64,000 nucleotides of DNA from Marinobacter sp. LA51. GTDB lineage: Bacteria > Pseudomonadota > Gammaproteobacteria > Pseudomonadales > Oleiphilaceae. Shown here piece after piece: positions 27,212-36,038 of the stretch. Numbering within the stretch: position 1 is the stretch's first letter; every line of letters starts with the position of its first letter. The stretch lies in the NCBI RefSeq assembly GCF_030297175.1, contig NZ_AP028070.1:1054001-1118000 (forward strand). The letters are read 5' to 3'. The translations under genes were made by a program, and so were the position numbers. A model generated the notes under the pieces. It was not told the origin of the DNA. It did no database searches and saw only the letters and a program-made list of their open reading frames with translations.

Positions 27212-28432
27212 ATGGATTTCAATATTTCCGAGAGAGGCCAGGATTATCTCAAGCGCGTGAAGGCGTTTATGGCCGACGAGATTTTTCCCATTGAGGCGCA
27301 GTACCACAAGGAGCTGGCGTCCCAGGACAACCGTTGGGTGGTTCTCCCGATCATCAAGGAGTTGAAGGAGAAGGCCAAGGCCCAGGGTCTGTGGAATATG
27401 TTCTTCCCGGACGAGAAGCATGGCTGTGGTCTGCTCAACTCCGACTACGCCCTGATTGCCGAGGAAACTGGCCGCAGCTTCATTGCTCCGGAGATCTTCA
27501 ACTGCAACGCGCCGGATACCGGCAACATGGAAGTGTTGATCCACTATGGGTCCGAGGAGCAGAAAGCCGAATGGCTGCCGCGTCTGATGAGCGGCGAGAT
27601 CCGGTCAGCGTTCTGCATGACCGAGCCGGGTGTGGCCTCTTCTGATGCCACCAATATGGAAGCCACCGCCGTGGTTGAGGGTGATGAGGTCGTGCTCAAT
27701 GGCCGTAAATGGTGGAGCACTGGTATCGGTCACCCGGACTGTAAGGTCGCCATCTTCATGGGCATGACCGATCCGGATGCCCAGAAGCACCGTCGTCACT
27801 CTATGGTTCTGGTGCCGCTGGATACGCCGGGCGTTCGCATTGAACGTATGCTTCCGGTGTTTGGCGAGTATGATGAACCTTATGGCCATGGTGAGGTGGT
27901 GTTCGACAATGTCCGCTTGCCCAAGAGTGCCTTTATTGCCGGACCGGGCCGCGGTTTTGAGATTGCCCAGGGGCGTTTGGGGCCAGGCCGGGTGCATCAC
28001 TGCATGCGTGCCATCGGTGCCGCGGAGCGTACGCTGGAGTTGTTGATTAAACGCGCCACTAGCCGTGAAGCGTTTGGCAGGCCGATTGCCAAGCTGGGTG
28101 GTAATCCGGACATCATCGCCAACGCCCGTATGTCTATTGAGCAGGCGCGGCTGCTGACTCTGAAATGCGCCTGGGCGCTGGATACCAAGGGTATTGCCGG
28201 TGCGCTGCAGGAGGTTTCGATGATCAAGGCGGTGATTCCGGCGATGCTGCAAACCATTGTTGATCAGGCTATTCAGATTCATGGTGGCGCTGGTGTTAGC
28301 GATGATGATTTCCCGCTGACTCAGTTGTTTGCTTACGCTCGGGTTCTGCGCTTGGCGGATGGGCCGGACGAGGTTCATCGGGCTATGGTGGCTCGTCTTG
28401 AGTTGGCTAAGTATAAGAGCCGGTCTGCTTAA
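27212..28432 (+). CDS. Acyl-CoA dehydrogenase
   Basis: 406 residues, FAD-dependent acyl-CoA dehydrogenase of the ACAD10/11-like branch. CMTEPGVASSDATNM and NGRKWWSTGIGHPDCK are the flavin-site signatures, and the C-terminal domain ends with the GGAGVSDDFPL-like loop (here GGAGVSDDDFPLTQ). The start is the ATG at 27212 with a GAGGATAGG ribosome-binding region. Together with the SDR, APH-type kinase and phosphatase downstream it looks like part of a dedicated acid-degradation pathway rather than general beta-oxidation. Confidence 0.9.
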   Translation: MDFNISERGQDYLKRVKAFMADEIFPIEAQYHKELASQDNRWVVLPIIKELKEKAKAQGLWNMFFPDEKHGCGLLNSDYALIAEETGRSFIAPEIFNCNAPDTGNMEVLIHYGSEEQKAEWLPRLMSGEIRSAFCMTEPGVASSDATNMEATAVVEGDEVVLNGRKWWSTGIGHPDCKVAIFMGMTDPDAQKHRRHSMVLVPLDTPGVRIERMLPVFGEYDEPYGHGEVVFDNVRLPKSAFIAGPGRGFEIAQGRLGPGRVHHCMRAIGAAERTLELLIKRATSREAFGRPIAKLGGNPDIIANARMSIEQARLLTLKCAWALDTKGIAGALQEVSMIKAVIPAMLQTIVDQAIQIHGGAGVSDDDFPLTQLFAYARVLRLADGPDEVHRAMVARLELAKYKSRSA

Positions 28433-28448
28433 AATCGAAACTTGGAGT

Positions 28449-28554
28449 GGGAGCCGGCGGCCCAGAGCCTCTGAAACTCGCTCCTTCGGCACATCCATGT
28501 GGCGCTTGAGCTTCGCCATCCATGGCTTCGCACAGTTTCAGAGGCTCTGCGCCA
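28449..28554. repeat. Structured intergenic repeat, copy 1
   Basis: Arms of 16 bases are perfectly complementary (CAGAGCCTCTGAAACT at 28463-28478 and its inverse at 28534-28549); the pairing extends outward with a few mismatches to about 30 bases. The 55-base loop contains GGCACATCCATGTGGCGCTT and ends with CATCCATGGCTTCGCAC. The loop matches the loop of the element at 49784-49891, while the arms differ completely. Confidence 0.7.
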
Positions 28555-28590
28555 CCGACTCCGACATGGTTCGGAGTCGGTTTCGCTTTT
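28555..28590 (+). terminator. Rho-independent terminator next to the structured repeat
   Basis: Perfect 10-base stem CCGACTCCGA/TCGGAGTCGG, loop CATGGT, followed by TTTCGCTTTT. It lies between the acyl-CoA dehydrogenase and the next SDR gene, so the downstream genes may depend on read-through or their own promoter. Confidence 0.65.
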
Positions 28591-28613
28591 AAAAACACGT
28601 GACGGAAATAATT

Positions 28614-29435
28614 ATGACTCAGAGAATCTTCATCACAGGCGGCGCCAGTGGCCTTGGTCGTGCAATTGCACTGCGCTATGCCAAAGAGGGCGCCAAAGTT
28701 TGCATCGGTGATATTAATCCGGAGCAGGGCGCCAGTGTCGAGCAGGAGATCAACAACGCCGGGGGCGAAGGCTACTACGTTGAATGTGATGTTCGGCGCC
28801 TGACGGATCTGGAAAAGATCTGTGACGATCTGACCGCCAAGTGGGGCGGTGTCGATGTGGTGGTGAACAACGCCGGTGTGGCTTCCGCCGGGTCGATTGA
28901 AGACACCACCATGGCGGACTGGGAATGGATTCTGGATATCAACGTGCTGGGCGTGGTTCGTGGCTGCAAGGCATTTACGCCGCAGTTCAAGAAGCAGGGT
29001 TCGGGTGCGTTTGTGAACATCGCGTCTATGGCTGGCCTGATGCTGGCACCGCTGATGGATAGCTACAATGTCTCCAAGGCGGGTGTTATCGCTCTGTCCG
29101 AAACCCTGAGCCAGGAGCTGCGGGATGACGGTATCCACGTAAGCTGTGTCTGCCCGGCGTTTTTCCAGACCAATCTGGCCAGCAGCATGCGTTCCGATCT
29201 GCCAGGTGTTCAGCAGAATGTGAACAAGCTGATGAAGCGTTCGAACATTACCGCGGATAATGTCGCTGAAGATATCGTGCGGTCGGTACAAGACAAGAGT
29301 TTCTGGGTGCTGCCCCACGCCAAGGAGCGCCGCATGTGGATGGTTAAGCGCCATGCGCCCAAGGCGTTTGACTGGTTGATGCACCAGGAAAGCAAGCGCT
29401 GGATGAACAAGATGGGCGGTAAGGCCAAAGCCTGA
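28614..29435 (+). CDS. Short-chain dehydrogenase/reductase (SDR)
   Basis: 273 residues, classical SDR with TGGASGLGRA at residues 8-17 (NAD(P) binding), NNAG, and the active-site YNVSKAG. The C terminus is basic and longer than in most classical SDRs. I use the ATG at 28614; a GTG five codons earlier is also in frame. The substrate is unknown; it belongs to the acid-catabolic operon. Confidence 0.87.
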   Translation: MTQRIFITGGASGLGRAIALRYAKEGAKVCIGDINPEQGASVEQEINNAGGEGYYVECDVRRLTDLEKICDDLTAKWGGVDVVVNNAGVASAGSIEDTTMADWEWILDINVLGVVRGCKAFTPQFKKQGSGAFVNIASMAGLMLAPLMDSYNVSKAGVIALSETLSQELRDDGIHVSCVCPAFFQTNLASSMRSDLPGVQQNVNKLMKRSNITADNVAEDIVRSVQDKSFWVLPHAKERRMWMVKRHAPKAFDWLMHQESKRWMNKMGGKAKA

Positions 29436-29465
29436 ACGATTGGAAAGACGAGAGGAGAGTCCTGA

Positions 29466-30530
29466 ATGACCCAGATTGATCAGGCAAAGGATGTCCGCGA
29501 AGGCGAAGAGCTGGATGTGGCGGTGGTCGACCGGTTTATGAAGCAGGCGATTCCCGATCTGAGCGGTGAACCTGAAATCCGGCAGTACCCGGGCGGCGCC
29601 TCCAACCTGACCTATCAGGTGGATTATGGTGAGCGCTCGTTCGTGCTGCGCCGGCCGCCGTTTGGCAAGATCGCCAAGTCCGCACACGACATGCTGCGCG
29701 AAGCCAAGGTTATGCAGGCATTGAAGCCGGTTTATCCCTACGTGCCCAACATCATTGCCATTTGTGACGACCACGATGTTCTCGGTTGTGATTTCTACGT
29801 GATGGAGCGCCTGAAGGGCATCATTCTGCGTCAGGATTTCCCGGATGGTTTCGACCTGAGCGAAGCGGACACCCGCAAGCTGTGCCTGAATGTGATCGAC
29901 AAGCTGGTGGACCTGCACCGGGTGGATGCCCAGGCAACTGGCCTGGACAAGCTGGGCAAGGGCGCCGGCTACGTGCAGCGTCAGATTGGCGGCTGGAGTG
30001 ACCGGTTCCGCAAGGCGCGCACCGAGGATGTCGGCGATTTTGAAGAAGTCATGTCATGGCTCAACGACAAGATGCCGGACGACATTGCCCAGGTGGTGAT
30101 TCACAACGACTACCGGTTCGACAACGTGGTGCTGAATCCAGACAACCCGTTTGAAGTGGTGGGTGTGCTCGATTGGGAAATGGCGACTATCGGCGATCCG
30201 CTCATGGATCTGGGCAACAGCCTGGCGTACTGGATTGAAGCTGACGACGAAGGCCCATTTCAGATGCTGCGGCGCCAGCCCACCCATCGCCCGGGCATGC
30301 TGAGCCGCAATGAGGTGGTGGAGTACTACATGGAAAAGTCCGGTTTCCGGGTCGATAACTTCGATTTCTATGAGATCTACGGGCTGTTCCGGCTGGCGGT
30401 TATCGTCCAGCAGATTTACTACCGCTTCTACCACGGCCAGACCAAGGACAAGCGTTTTGCAGCATTTGGCCACGCGGCTAATTACCTGGAGAAGCGGTGT
30501 CAGCGTCTGATTGCAGAGAGTTCCCTGTAA
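29466..30530 (+). CDS. APH-type phosphotransferase (acyl-CoA/hydroxyacid kinase-like)
   Basis: 354 residues of the aminoglycoside-phosphotransferase-like kinase family. The catalytic loop is HNDYRFDN (HxDxxxxN pattern) and the metal-binding motif is VLDWEMATIGDP. Kinases of this branch are found with or fused to acyl-CoA dehydrogenases (ACAD10/ACAD11) and, as LvaA, in levulinate degradation, where they phosphorylate 4-hydroxyacyl-CoA. That is the most likely role here (inference from family and neighbours). The stop overlaps the start of the phosphatase gene (TAATG). Confidence 0.85.
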   Translation: MTQIDQAKDVREGEELDVAVVDRFMKQAIPDLSGEPEIRQYPGGASNLTYQVDYGERSFVLRRPPFGKIAKSAHDMLREAKVMQALKPVYPYVPNIIAICDDHDVLGCDFYVMERLKGIILRQDFPDGFDLSEADTRKLCLNVIDKLVDLHRVDAQATGLDKLGKGAGYVQRQIGGWSDRFRKARTEDVGDFEEVMSWLNDKMPDDIAQVVIHNDYRFDNVVLNPDNPFEVVGVLDWEMATIGDPLMDLGNSLAYWIEADDEGPFQMLRRQPTHRPGMLSRNEVVEYYMEKSGFRVDNFDFYEIYGLFRLAVIVQQIYYRFYHGQTKDKRFAAFGHAANYLEKRCQRLIAESSL

Positions 30531-31219
30531 TGGCGACTGTCTATCTGGTGCGCCATGGCCAAGCCAGTTTTGGCAAGGCCAACTACGATCAGCTCTCGCC
30601 GACGGGCTGGGAGCAGGGCCGGGTGCTGGGGCGTTGGCTGGCCAATCGGTTAACCCCGGGTGCGGTCTTTGGCGGTAATCTGGAGCGCCACCGGGAAACG
30701 GTTGAGGCCATTACCACCGGCTTTGGCAGTCAGCTGCCTGATATGCAGGTCACCCCGGGCTTCAACGAGTTTGACCACAACGAGGTGGTTACGCGCTATC
30801 GGCCGGAATGGGAAGATCGCGAGATCATGACCCGCGACCTCAGGGCGTTTCCGAAACCTGCCAAGGCCTTCCAGGAAGCCTTTGTTCAAGCGGTTCGGCG
30901 CTGGGCCTCGGGGCAGCACGACAGCGACTATTCGGAAACCTGGCCCGGGTTCAAAGCCAGGGTGGTACAGGCGTTCGAGGAGATGGTCGAGTATGCCGAT
31001 GGCAGTGACGTTCTGGTGGCTACCTCCGGTGGCCCGATCTCGGTGATCTGTCAGGAGCTCCTGGAGCTGGATGATGCCCGGGCACTGGGGCTGAACGAGG
31101 TAATTGCCAACACCAGCGTTACCCGTGTGCTTTACTCCGGCCCCCGTCGCAGCCTGTCCGTTTTTAACAACTACAGTCACCTGGAAGCGGAAGACCCCGC
31201 CCTGGTGACCTACCGATAA
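30530..31219 (+). CDS. Histidine phosphatase family protein
   Basis: 229 residues with the phosphoglycerate-mutase-like signature LVRHGQASFG near the N terminus (catalytic His in RHG) and the later NLERHRET and SGGPIS segments, the latter lacking the usual second catalytic His at the classical place. The ATG at 30530 overlaps the kinase stop by one base, so the two are co-translated. A phosphatase paired with a kinase in one operon is unusual and may reset or proofread a phosphorylated intermediate (inference). Confidence 0.82.
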   Translation: MATVYLVRHGQASFGKANYDQLSPTGWEQGRVLGRWLANRLTPGAVFGGNLERHRETVEAITTGFGSQLPDMQVTPGFNEFDHNEVVTRYRPEWEDREIMTRDLRAFPKPAKAFQEAFVQAVRRWASGQHDSDYSETWPGFKARVVQAFEEMVEYADGSDVLVATSGGPISVICQELLELDDARALGLNEVIANTSVTRVLYSGPRRSLSVFNNYSHLEAEDPALVTYR

Positions 31220-31235
31220 CGATTGAGGTAAACGA

Positions 31236-32006
31236 ATGAGCAGCAAAGACCTGTTTGATCTGACTGGCAAGGTGGCGCTGATTACCGGTGCCAGCCGTGG
31301 CATTGGTGAAAGCATTGCGCGCACCCTGGCCAACTATGGCGCCCACGTGATTGTCAGCAGTCGCAAGATTGATGGTTGTGAGGCCGTAGCGGGCAGCATC
31401 CGCGAAGCCGGTGGCAGCGCCGAAGCCTATGCCTGCCACATTGGTGAGATGGATCAGATCGAGGGTATCTGGGCGCACATTGAGAAAACCCACGGCAAGC
31501 TGGATATTCTGGTCAACAACGCGGCCGCCAACCCTTACTTCGGGCCGATTGAAGATACGGATCTGGGTGCGTTTGATAAGACCGTGGATGTGAACATCCG
31601 GGGTTATTTCTTCATGTGCGCCCGGGGCGCGCAGATGATGAAGAAAGCTGGCGGCGGCGCGATCGTGAACGTGGCGTCGGTGAATGGGGTGAATCCCGGT
31701 CATTATCAGGGCATTTACTCGATCACCAAGGCGGCGGTTATCTCCATGACCAAGTCGTTTGCCATGGAACTGGGCCAGCAGAACATTCGAGTGAACGCGC
31801 TGCTGCCGGGGCTGACCGACACCAAGTTCGCCAGTGCCCTGACCACCAACGAAGCCATCAAGAAGCAGGCCATGGCTCACATCCCCATGAAGCGGGTGGC
31901 TGATCCTGACGAGATGGCTGGCACGGTGCTGTATCTGGTGTCTGGCGCTTCAAGCTACACAACGGGTGCCTGCATCAACGCCGACGGTGGTTACCTGACT
32001 ATCTAA
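31236..32006 (+). CDS. Short-chain dehydrogenase/reductase (SDR)
   Basis: 256 residues, classical SDR with TGASRGIGES near residue 17, NNAAANPYFG and YSITKAA active site. It resembles DHRS4/FabG-like oxidoreductases. It is 16 bases behind the phosphatase gene and is the last gene of the operon; its stop is only 4 bases from the convergent lipoprotein gene. Confidence 0.88.
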   Translation: MSSKDLFDLTGKVALITGASRGIGESIARTLANYGAHVIVSSRKIDGCEAVAGSIREAGGSAEAYACHIGEMDQIEGIWAHIEKTHGKLDILVNNAAANPYFGPIEDTDLGAFDKTVDVNIRGYFFMCARGAQMMKKAGGGAIVNVASVNGVNPGHYQGIYSITKAAVISMTKSFAMELGQQNIRVNALLPGLTDTKFASALTTNEAIKKQAMAHIPMKRVADPDEMAGTVLYLVSGASSYTTGACINADGGYLTI

Positions 32007-32010
32007 ACGG

Positions 32011-32907
32011 TTAGCGTTCAGCGATTTCGGGCCCGGGCGAGCAGGTCAGGGCTTCGAAATCGCGGTTAAGTTCAGCGGTCCGGTTTTCCAGATGGGCCAG
32101 TTGAGCCGTGTCGCCTGCTGCCACCACATCATGGATCAGGGTGTTCAGGGCGACTCTGCTGCGCTCCATCATGGCCTCGTATTCGTCTCCCCGTATCGAT
32201 GTAGACTCGTTCAGCAGTCGTGCAATCTCCTGTTCAAATCCCGGTTTCTGGCGCTGTTCCAGCGCATCAAGGAAGGCTAGCTGCCAGTTGCGACGGCCCT
32301 CCAGCCAGATTTCGGTCTGGCGATCGCGTTGTTCCGACCAGCGGGTAACGATAGCTTGCTGGTCGTTGTTTAAATTGCCCAGCCAACGCTCCAGTCTCTC
32401 CGAGGTGCGCTCAGCGCGGGCTGCCGCGGTGGTTTCGGGATCCTCGCCTAAATACTCCTGCTCCATTTCGCGCTGGCGTTCTGCCATATTATTGGTTAGC
32501 TCGCGCACCTGGGTATCGTTCAAGCTGGCAAGTAGTCTGCTCGCGATCGGGGTGGCCCTGGAGAGCAATGGAGGGAAGAACCCCAGAAGCTCGTCTTGGT
32601 GTTCTGAGAGGACTTCAGGCGTGATGTTTTGCTGGCGGACATCGGTTTCCAGTGTGTCCAACCACACCTGATATTTGGGCAGTTCCGTGGCGCAGTGCCA
32701 GCCCCGGAGGTCGTCCAGGTCGTCGTACAATTGTGTTTTCTGGGCATCAGTCAGGGTTACGTAATCCTCTACCCACCAGACAACACCCCAGTCCGCGTAG
32801 CGGTAGGCCATGCGCGTTGAGCTGCAACCGGACAACACGATTAGTGCGGCGAGTAGCAGTGTGCTCCAGAGAAGGGATTTGTTCGGTGCGACGGTCTGCC
32901 TGTTCAT
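32011..32907 (-). CDS. DUF6279 lipoprotein
   Basis: 298 residues. A signal peptide with lipobox VLSGC is followed by the DUF6279 pattern: YRYADWGVVWWVEDYVTLT near the mature N terminus, then long charged helices. Probably an outer-membrane or periplasmic lipoprotein of unknown function. Confidence 0.82.
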   Translation of the reverse strand: MNRQTVAPNKSLLWSTLLLAALIVLSGCSSTRMAYRYADWGVVWWVEDYVTLTDAQKTQLYDDLDDLRGWHCATELPKYQVWLDTLETDVRQQNITPEVLSEHQDELLGFFPPLLSRATPIASRLLASLNDTQVRELTNNMAERQREMEQEYLGEDPETTAAARAERTSERLERWLGNLNNDQQAIVTRWSEQRDRQTEIWLEGRRNWQLAFLDALEQRQKPGFEQEIARLLNESTSIRGDEYEAMMERSRVALNTLIHDVVAAGDTAQLAHLENRTAELNRDFEALTCSPGPEIAER

Positions 32908-33097
32908 GGTTCGTCCAGTGTGGCCAGGGGGAGCGAGTGCTCGGCACGATTACTCGCTCAAAACAGTTGCTAAAAAGAGCGCTCGTAAAAAGACCGCAGG
33001 CTTACTAGCATGCTCAGTTCCTATCCTGTCAGTGTACGGTATTTAGTCCAATTCAGATGCGGCTCCATATCGGTTTGGGGCCCCAACGGGAGATAGT

Positions 33098-33340
33098 ATG
33101 AGTAAGCTCAAGCCTGCGCGGGTCCGACAGCTGGTTTTCGGTATTTATATGTCCGGCATCATGTCGTTTCTGATGTCTGGCGTTATCACCTGGCTCAACA
33201 CCGGCATCGATTCCGGATACCTCGCCCGTTGGGCCGCAGCCTGGCTGGTTGCGTGGGCGGTGGCTTTTCCCCTGGTAACTTTCATAGCGCCGCTGGCGGC
33301 AAAATTAACCGAGTTCACCCTCCGGCGCTTTGAGTTCTGA
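33098..33340 (+). CDS. DUF2798 small membrane protein
   Basis: 80 residues, two membrane spans (about 12-32 and 45-68). The composition and the VITWLNTG motif fit DUF2798, a small membrane family of unknown function. A GGGAG ribosome-binding site precedes the ATG. Confidence 0.78.
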   Translation: MSKLKPARVRQLVFGIYMSGIMSFLMSGVITWLNTGIDSGYLARWAAAWLVAWAVAFPLVTFIAPLAAKLTEFTLRRFEF

Positions 33341-33364
33341 AGCTCGGCCATTTCGCCATGAACC

Positions 33365-33396
33365 AAACAGCCCCGGCTTGACCGGGGCTGTTTTAT
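33365..33396. terminator. Bidirectional Rho-independent terminator
   Basis: A 12-base stem AAACAGCCCCGG/CCGGGGCTGTTT with loop CTTGA and TTTT on the plus strand; the minus strand also gives a T-rich flank. It separates the convergent DUF2798 and PBP4 genes and overlaps the last codons of the latter. Confidence 0.85.
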
Positions 33397-34955
33397 TGAA
33401 TCGAGGTTTTTGGCTTACCGTTACCGGACTCGGCCCGCGAGAATGCAGTGCCAGTCGGTGGGCGGTAGTGCAGAGAGTACAAAACCCGGTCCAGAACCGC
33501 CTGGCCGTTCCAGGCAGGATCGTTGTTGACCATGCCAACTACAGCCCAAGTTGTGTTGTGTTCATCCCGGGTGAAGCCGGCGATGGAACGAACATCTTCC
33601 AGGTAACCGGTTTTGATCCGGCCGCTGCCGTCCATGCCGGTGTTACGTAACCGGCGGGCCATGGTGCCATCCATCGCGATGATGGGCATGGAGGCCATCA
33701 GATCAGCGGAAAACGGGCTGTTCCAAGCGTGTTGCAGCAGTTGAGCACCCTGGCGCGCGGTGATGCGGCCATGGCGGGTAAGGCCAGCGCCGTTATCAAT
33801 CACCATGCCAGCGGTGTTGATGCCTTTCTTTTCCAGCCAGTCGTAAATCACCCGAATGCCGGCAACCCGATCATCATCCTCATCGTCCTGCCGGTTCTCG
33901 GCCCCGATATTCAGCAGCATCTGGCGCGCCATCACGTTGCTGCTCCATTTGTTGATATCGCGCACCATGGCGACCAGATCGGGAGAGGTGGTCTTCATGA
34001 CCAGGCGAGCGTCTTCAGGTGTTTCTCCAGTGCTGTTAGCGCCCATGACTGCAACGCCGGTTTCCGCAAGCATCGACCGGATCAGGGCAGCGCTGTATTG
34101 GTCATGAGGCATCAATGACAGGTAACGGGTGGTTCGACAGCCCTGGGGCAGGGAGCCGATCACCCGAACGGTCACCTTGTTGTCATCGTGGAAAATGGGT
34201 TCCCACTCGAAGCTTCGGCGGCTGGGGCAGGCGCCTTCTGCAGTTGTAGTGACGCGGTTATCAATCATTACATCGGTCAATGCCGGCACACTCCAGGCTT
34301 GGGTGCCGCGTTCGTCGGCACGCACCTGGAAATGCAGTAGGTTCAGGTTGGTCAGGTAGGGTGACGGTTCTACCAGAAATGGCGCGTGAGGATTGTCGCC
34401 ATTGTCCTCGAATTGAGGGAAGCCGCCGTCTATTCTGAAATAGCTGCCATCCAGAATCAGGTTGCCTTTGATGGTGGTAATCCCCATGCTGCGCAGTTCC
34501 CGCAGGGTGCTCCACAGCCGTTCAATGGTGAGCTTGGGGTCGCCGCCAAAGCGAACGTAAAGGTTGCCGTTCAGGGTGTCGCCGACCATATCACCGTCGG
34601 TCAGGAAATCGGTATCCCAGTGGTGGCTGGGGCCGAGGATTTCCAGGGCGGCGTAGGTGGTGACCAGCTTCATGATGGAGCCGGGGCTCATCAGCTCGTC
34701 GGCATTGATGTACTGCTCGATGCCCGGTCCATTCAGGGGAATAGCGGCAACACTCAGGGCGTTCTCGGCGTCCAGGGACTTGGCAGCGTAATCACGAACC
34801 TGATTGCTCCAGACCCGGGCCGAAGAAAAACCGGCATCGTCTTTGTCGAGGGCCAGCAGGGCAGGGCTGACGGCCAATGCAAGCGCAGAACCTGCGGCGA
34901 TGACCGAACGTTTGAAAAACGAGCTCTTGTCTCTTGCCTTGTGAGCGCGCTGCAT
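33393..34955 (-). CDS. dacB: D-alanyl-D-alanine carboxypeptidase/endopeptidase (PBP4)
   Basis: 520 residues with an N-terminal signal segment (about residues 14-36). The three penicillin-binding motifs are visible: SxxK as S93-I-M-K96, SxN as SSN in NKWSSNVMAR, and KTG in GRIKTGYLEDV. The large insert between the first two motifs is typical of class C PBP4. It trims or cleaves peptidoglycan cross-links in the periplasm. It is divergent from the GST-fold gene. Confidence 0.93.
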   Translation of the reverse strand: MQRAHKARDKSSFFKRSVIAAGSALALAVSPALLALDKDDAGFSSARVWSNQVRDYAAKSLDAENALSVAAIPLNGPGIEQYINADELMSPGSIMKLVTTYAALEILGPSHHWDTDFLTDGDMVGDTLNGNLYVRFGGDPKLTIERLWSTLRELRSMGITTIKGNLILDGSYFRIDGGFPQFEDNGDNPHAPFLVEPSPYLTNLNLLHFQVRADERGTQAWSVPALTDVMIDNRVTTTAEGACPSRRSFEWEPIFHDDNKVTVRVIGSLPQGCRTTRYLSLMPHDQYSAALIRSMLAETGVAVMGANSTGETPEDARLVMKTTSPDLVAMVRDINKWSSNVMARQMLLNIGAENRQDDEDDDRVAGIRVIYDWLEKKGINTAGMVIDNGAGLTRHGRITARQGAQLLQHAWNSPFSADLMASMPIIAMDGTMARRLRNTGMDGSGRIKTGYLEDVRSIAGFTRDEHNTTWAVVGMVNNDPAWNGQAVLDRVLYSLHYRPPTGTAFSRAESGNGKPKTSIQ

Positions 34956-35214
34956 ACCCGGGTTACCCTGATGAAGATGGTTGGATTCTTATCTTTCAAC
35001 AATAGCCCATCTTTGCTGCGCGTACTATGCAGAAAACCTATACATGACGTTAAAAAATGGCAGTAGAGTCATTGTTTGTATTGATTTTTTGTGACTTCCT
35101 GTAAGTGCCCTTTTGAATCATGAAGTTGCTGACTGCGATAAGCGCCGGCGGGCCAATGGAAAACCGGTCGATGGCATGATATTTAAGAGAATCACTAACT
35201 GAAGGTTTCTTGCT

Positions 35215-35985
35215 ATGCCCAATTTACTTGCTCATAACGTCAACGTGCTCGGGTCAGTAACAACCTCGTCTCTGTCGGCCTGGCGGGGCTGCATGGTGGT
35301 AAAGAAGTGCGTACAGCCCGAGCTGCCTATCATTCTTTATGACATGGAAGCCTGCCCGTTTTGTCGGCGTGTCCGTGAGGCATTCACGGCGTTGCACCTG
35401 GATGTCGAAATCCGTCCGTGCCCTAAGGGCGGCCAACGTTTTCGGGAGGAAGCCGCCGAGATCGGGGGCAAACAGCAATTCCCTTTGCTGGTGGATAAAA
35501 ACACCGACACCGTCATGTATGAATCCAGCGACATTGTGGCCTACCTGTTCCGGGAATACGCCGGACGTCCGGTCCCGAAGTTTTATCGGGGCAAGCCCTG
35601 GCAGCCGGCGGTGGGTTCAGTCGCGTCGGCTGTCAGTGCCTTGCGGGGTTTGAGAGCCAGGGCCAGTAGCCAGCCAGTGCAACCGTTGCACCTGTGGAGT
35701 TTTGAGGGCAGCCCTTTTTCGCGCCTGGTTCGGGAACGGCTGTGTGAGCTCGAGATCCCTTACACGCTGCATAACCTGGGCAAGGAGCACTGGACCGAGG
35801 TCGGACCCGCAACGCAGCGCCTGAAGCCGGGGCCGTATACACCGATTCCAGGCGGCAAACGGGATGTCTTCTTCCAGCAACACAGGCGGGTACAGGTGCC
35901 CTACCTGGAAGATCCGAATACGGACGAAGGACTGTTCGAGTCAGCACGGATTCTGAAGTATCTGGAGACCCACTACGGGGCCTGA
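35215..35985 (+). CDS. Tandem glutathione S-transferase N-domain (thioredoxin-fold) protein
   Basis: 256 residues. Two thioredoxin-like GST N-terminal domains follow each other: the first has CPFC (redox pair) at about residues 47-50 and QQFPLLVD...YESSDIVAYL; the second starts at LWSFEGSPFSRLVRERL and ends with VPYLEDPNTDEGLFESARILKYL. There is no helical GST C domain. In the second repeat the CPFC Cys is replaced by Ser (SPFS). Probably a glutathione-dependent oxidoreductase or stress protein; function unknown. Confidence 0.83.
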   Translation: MPNLLAHNVNVLGSVTTSSLSAWRGCMVVKKCVQPELPIILYDMEACPFCRRVREAFTALHLDVEIRPCPKGGQRFREEAAEIGGKQQFPLLVDKNTDTVMYESSDIVAYLFREYAGRPVPKFYRGKPWQPAVGSVASAVSALRGLRARASSQPVQPLHLWSFEGSPFSRLVRERLCELEIPYTLHNLGKEHWTEVGPATQRLKPGPYTPIPGGKRDVFFQQHRRVQVPYLEDPNTDEGLFESARILKYLETHYGA

Positions 35986-36038
35986 CGCCCGTCCATTAGG
36001 TCGATACTGTGCGCAAGGGCAAGGAAGGAGGGCGAGAC

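Noticed and set aside
28449-28554. Integron attC site or transposon ends
   Set aside because: No integrase or transposase is near, no target duplication was seen, and the conserved part is the loop rather than the arm ends.
28407-29918. 503-residue open frame on the minus strand
   Set aside because: It crosses the repeat, the terminator hairpin and the SDR and kinase genes without any protein signature.
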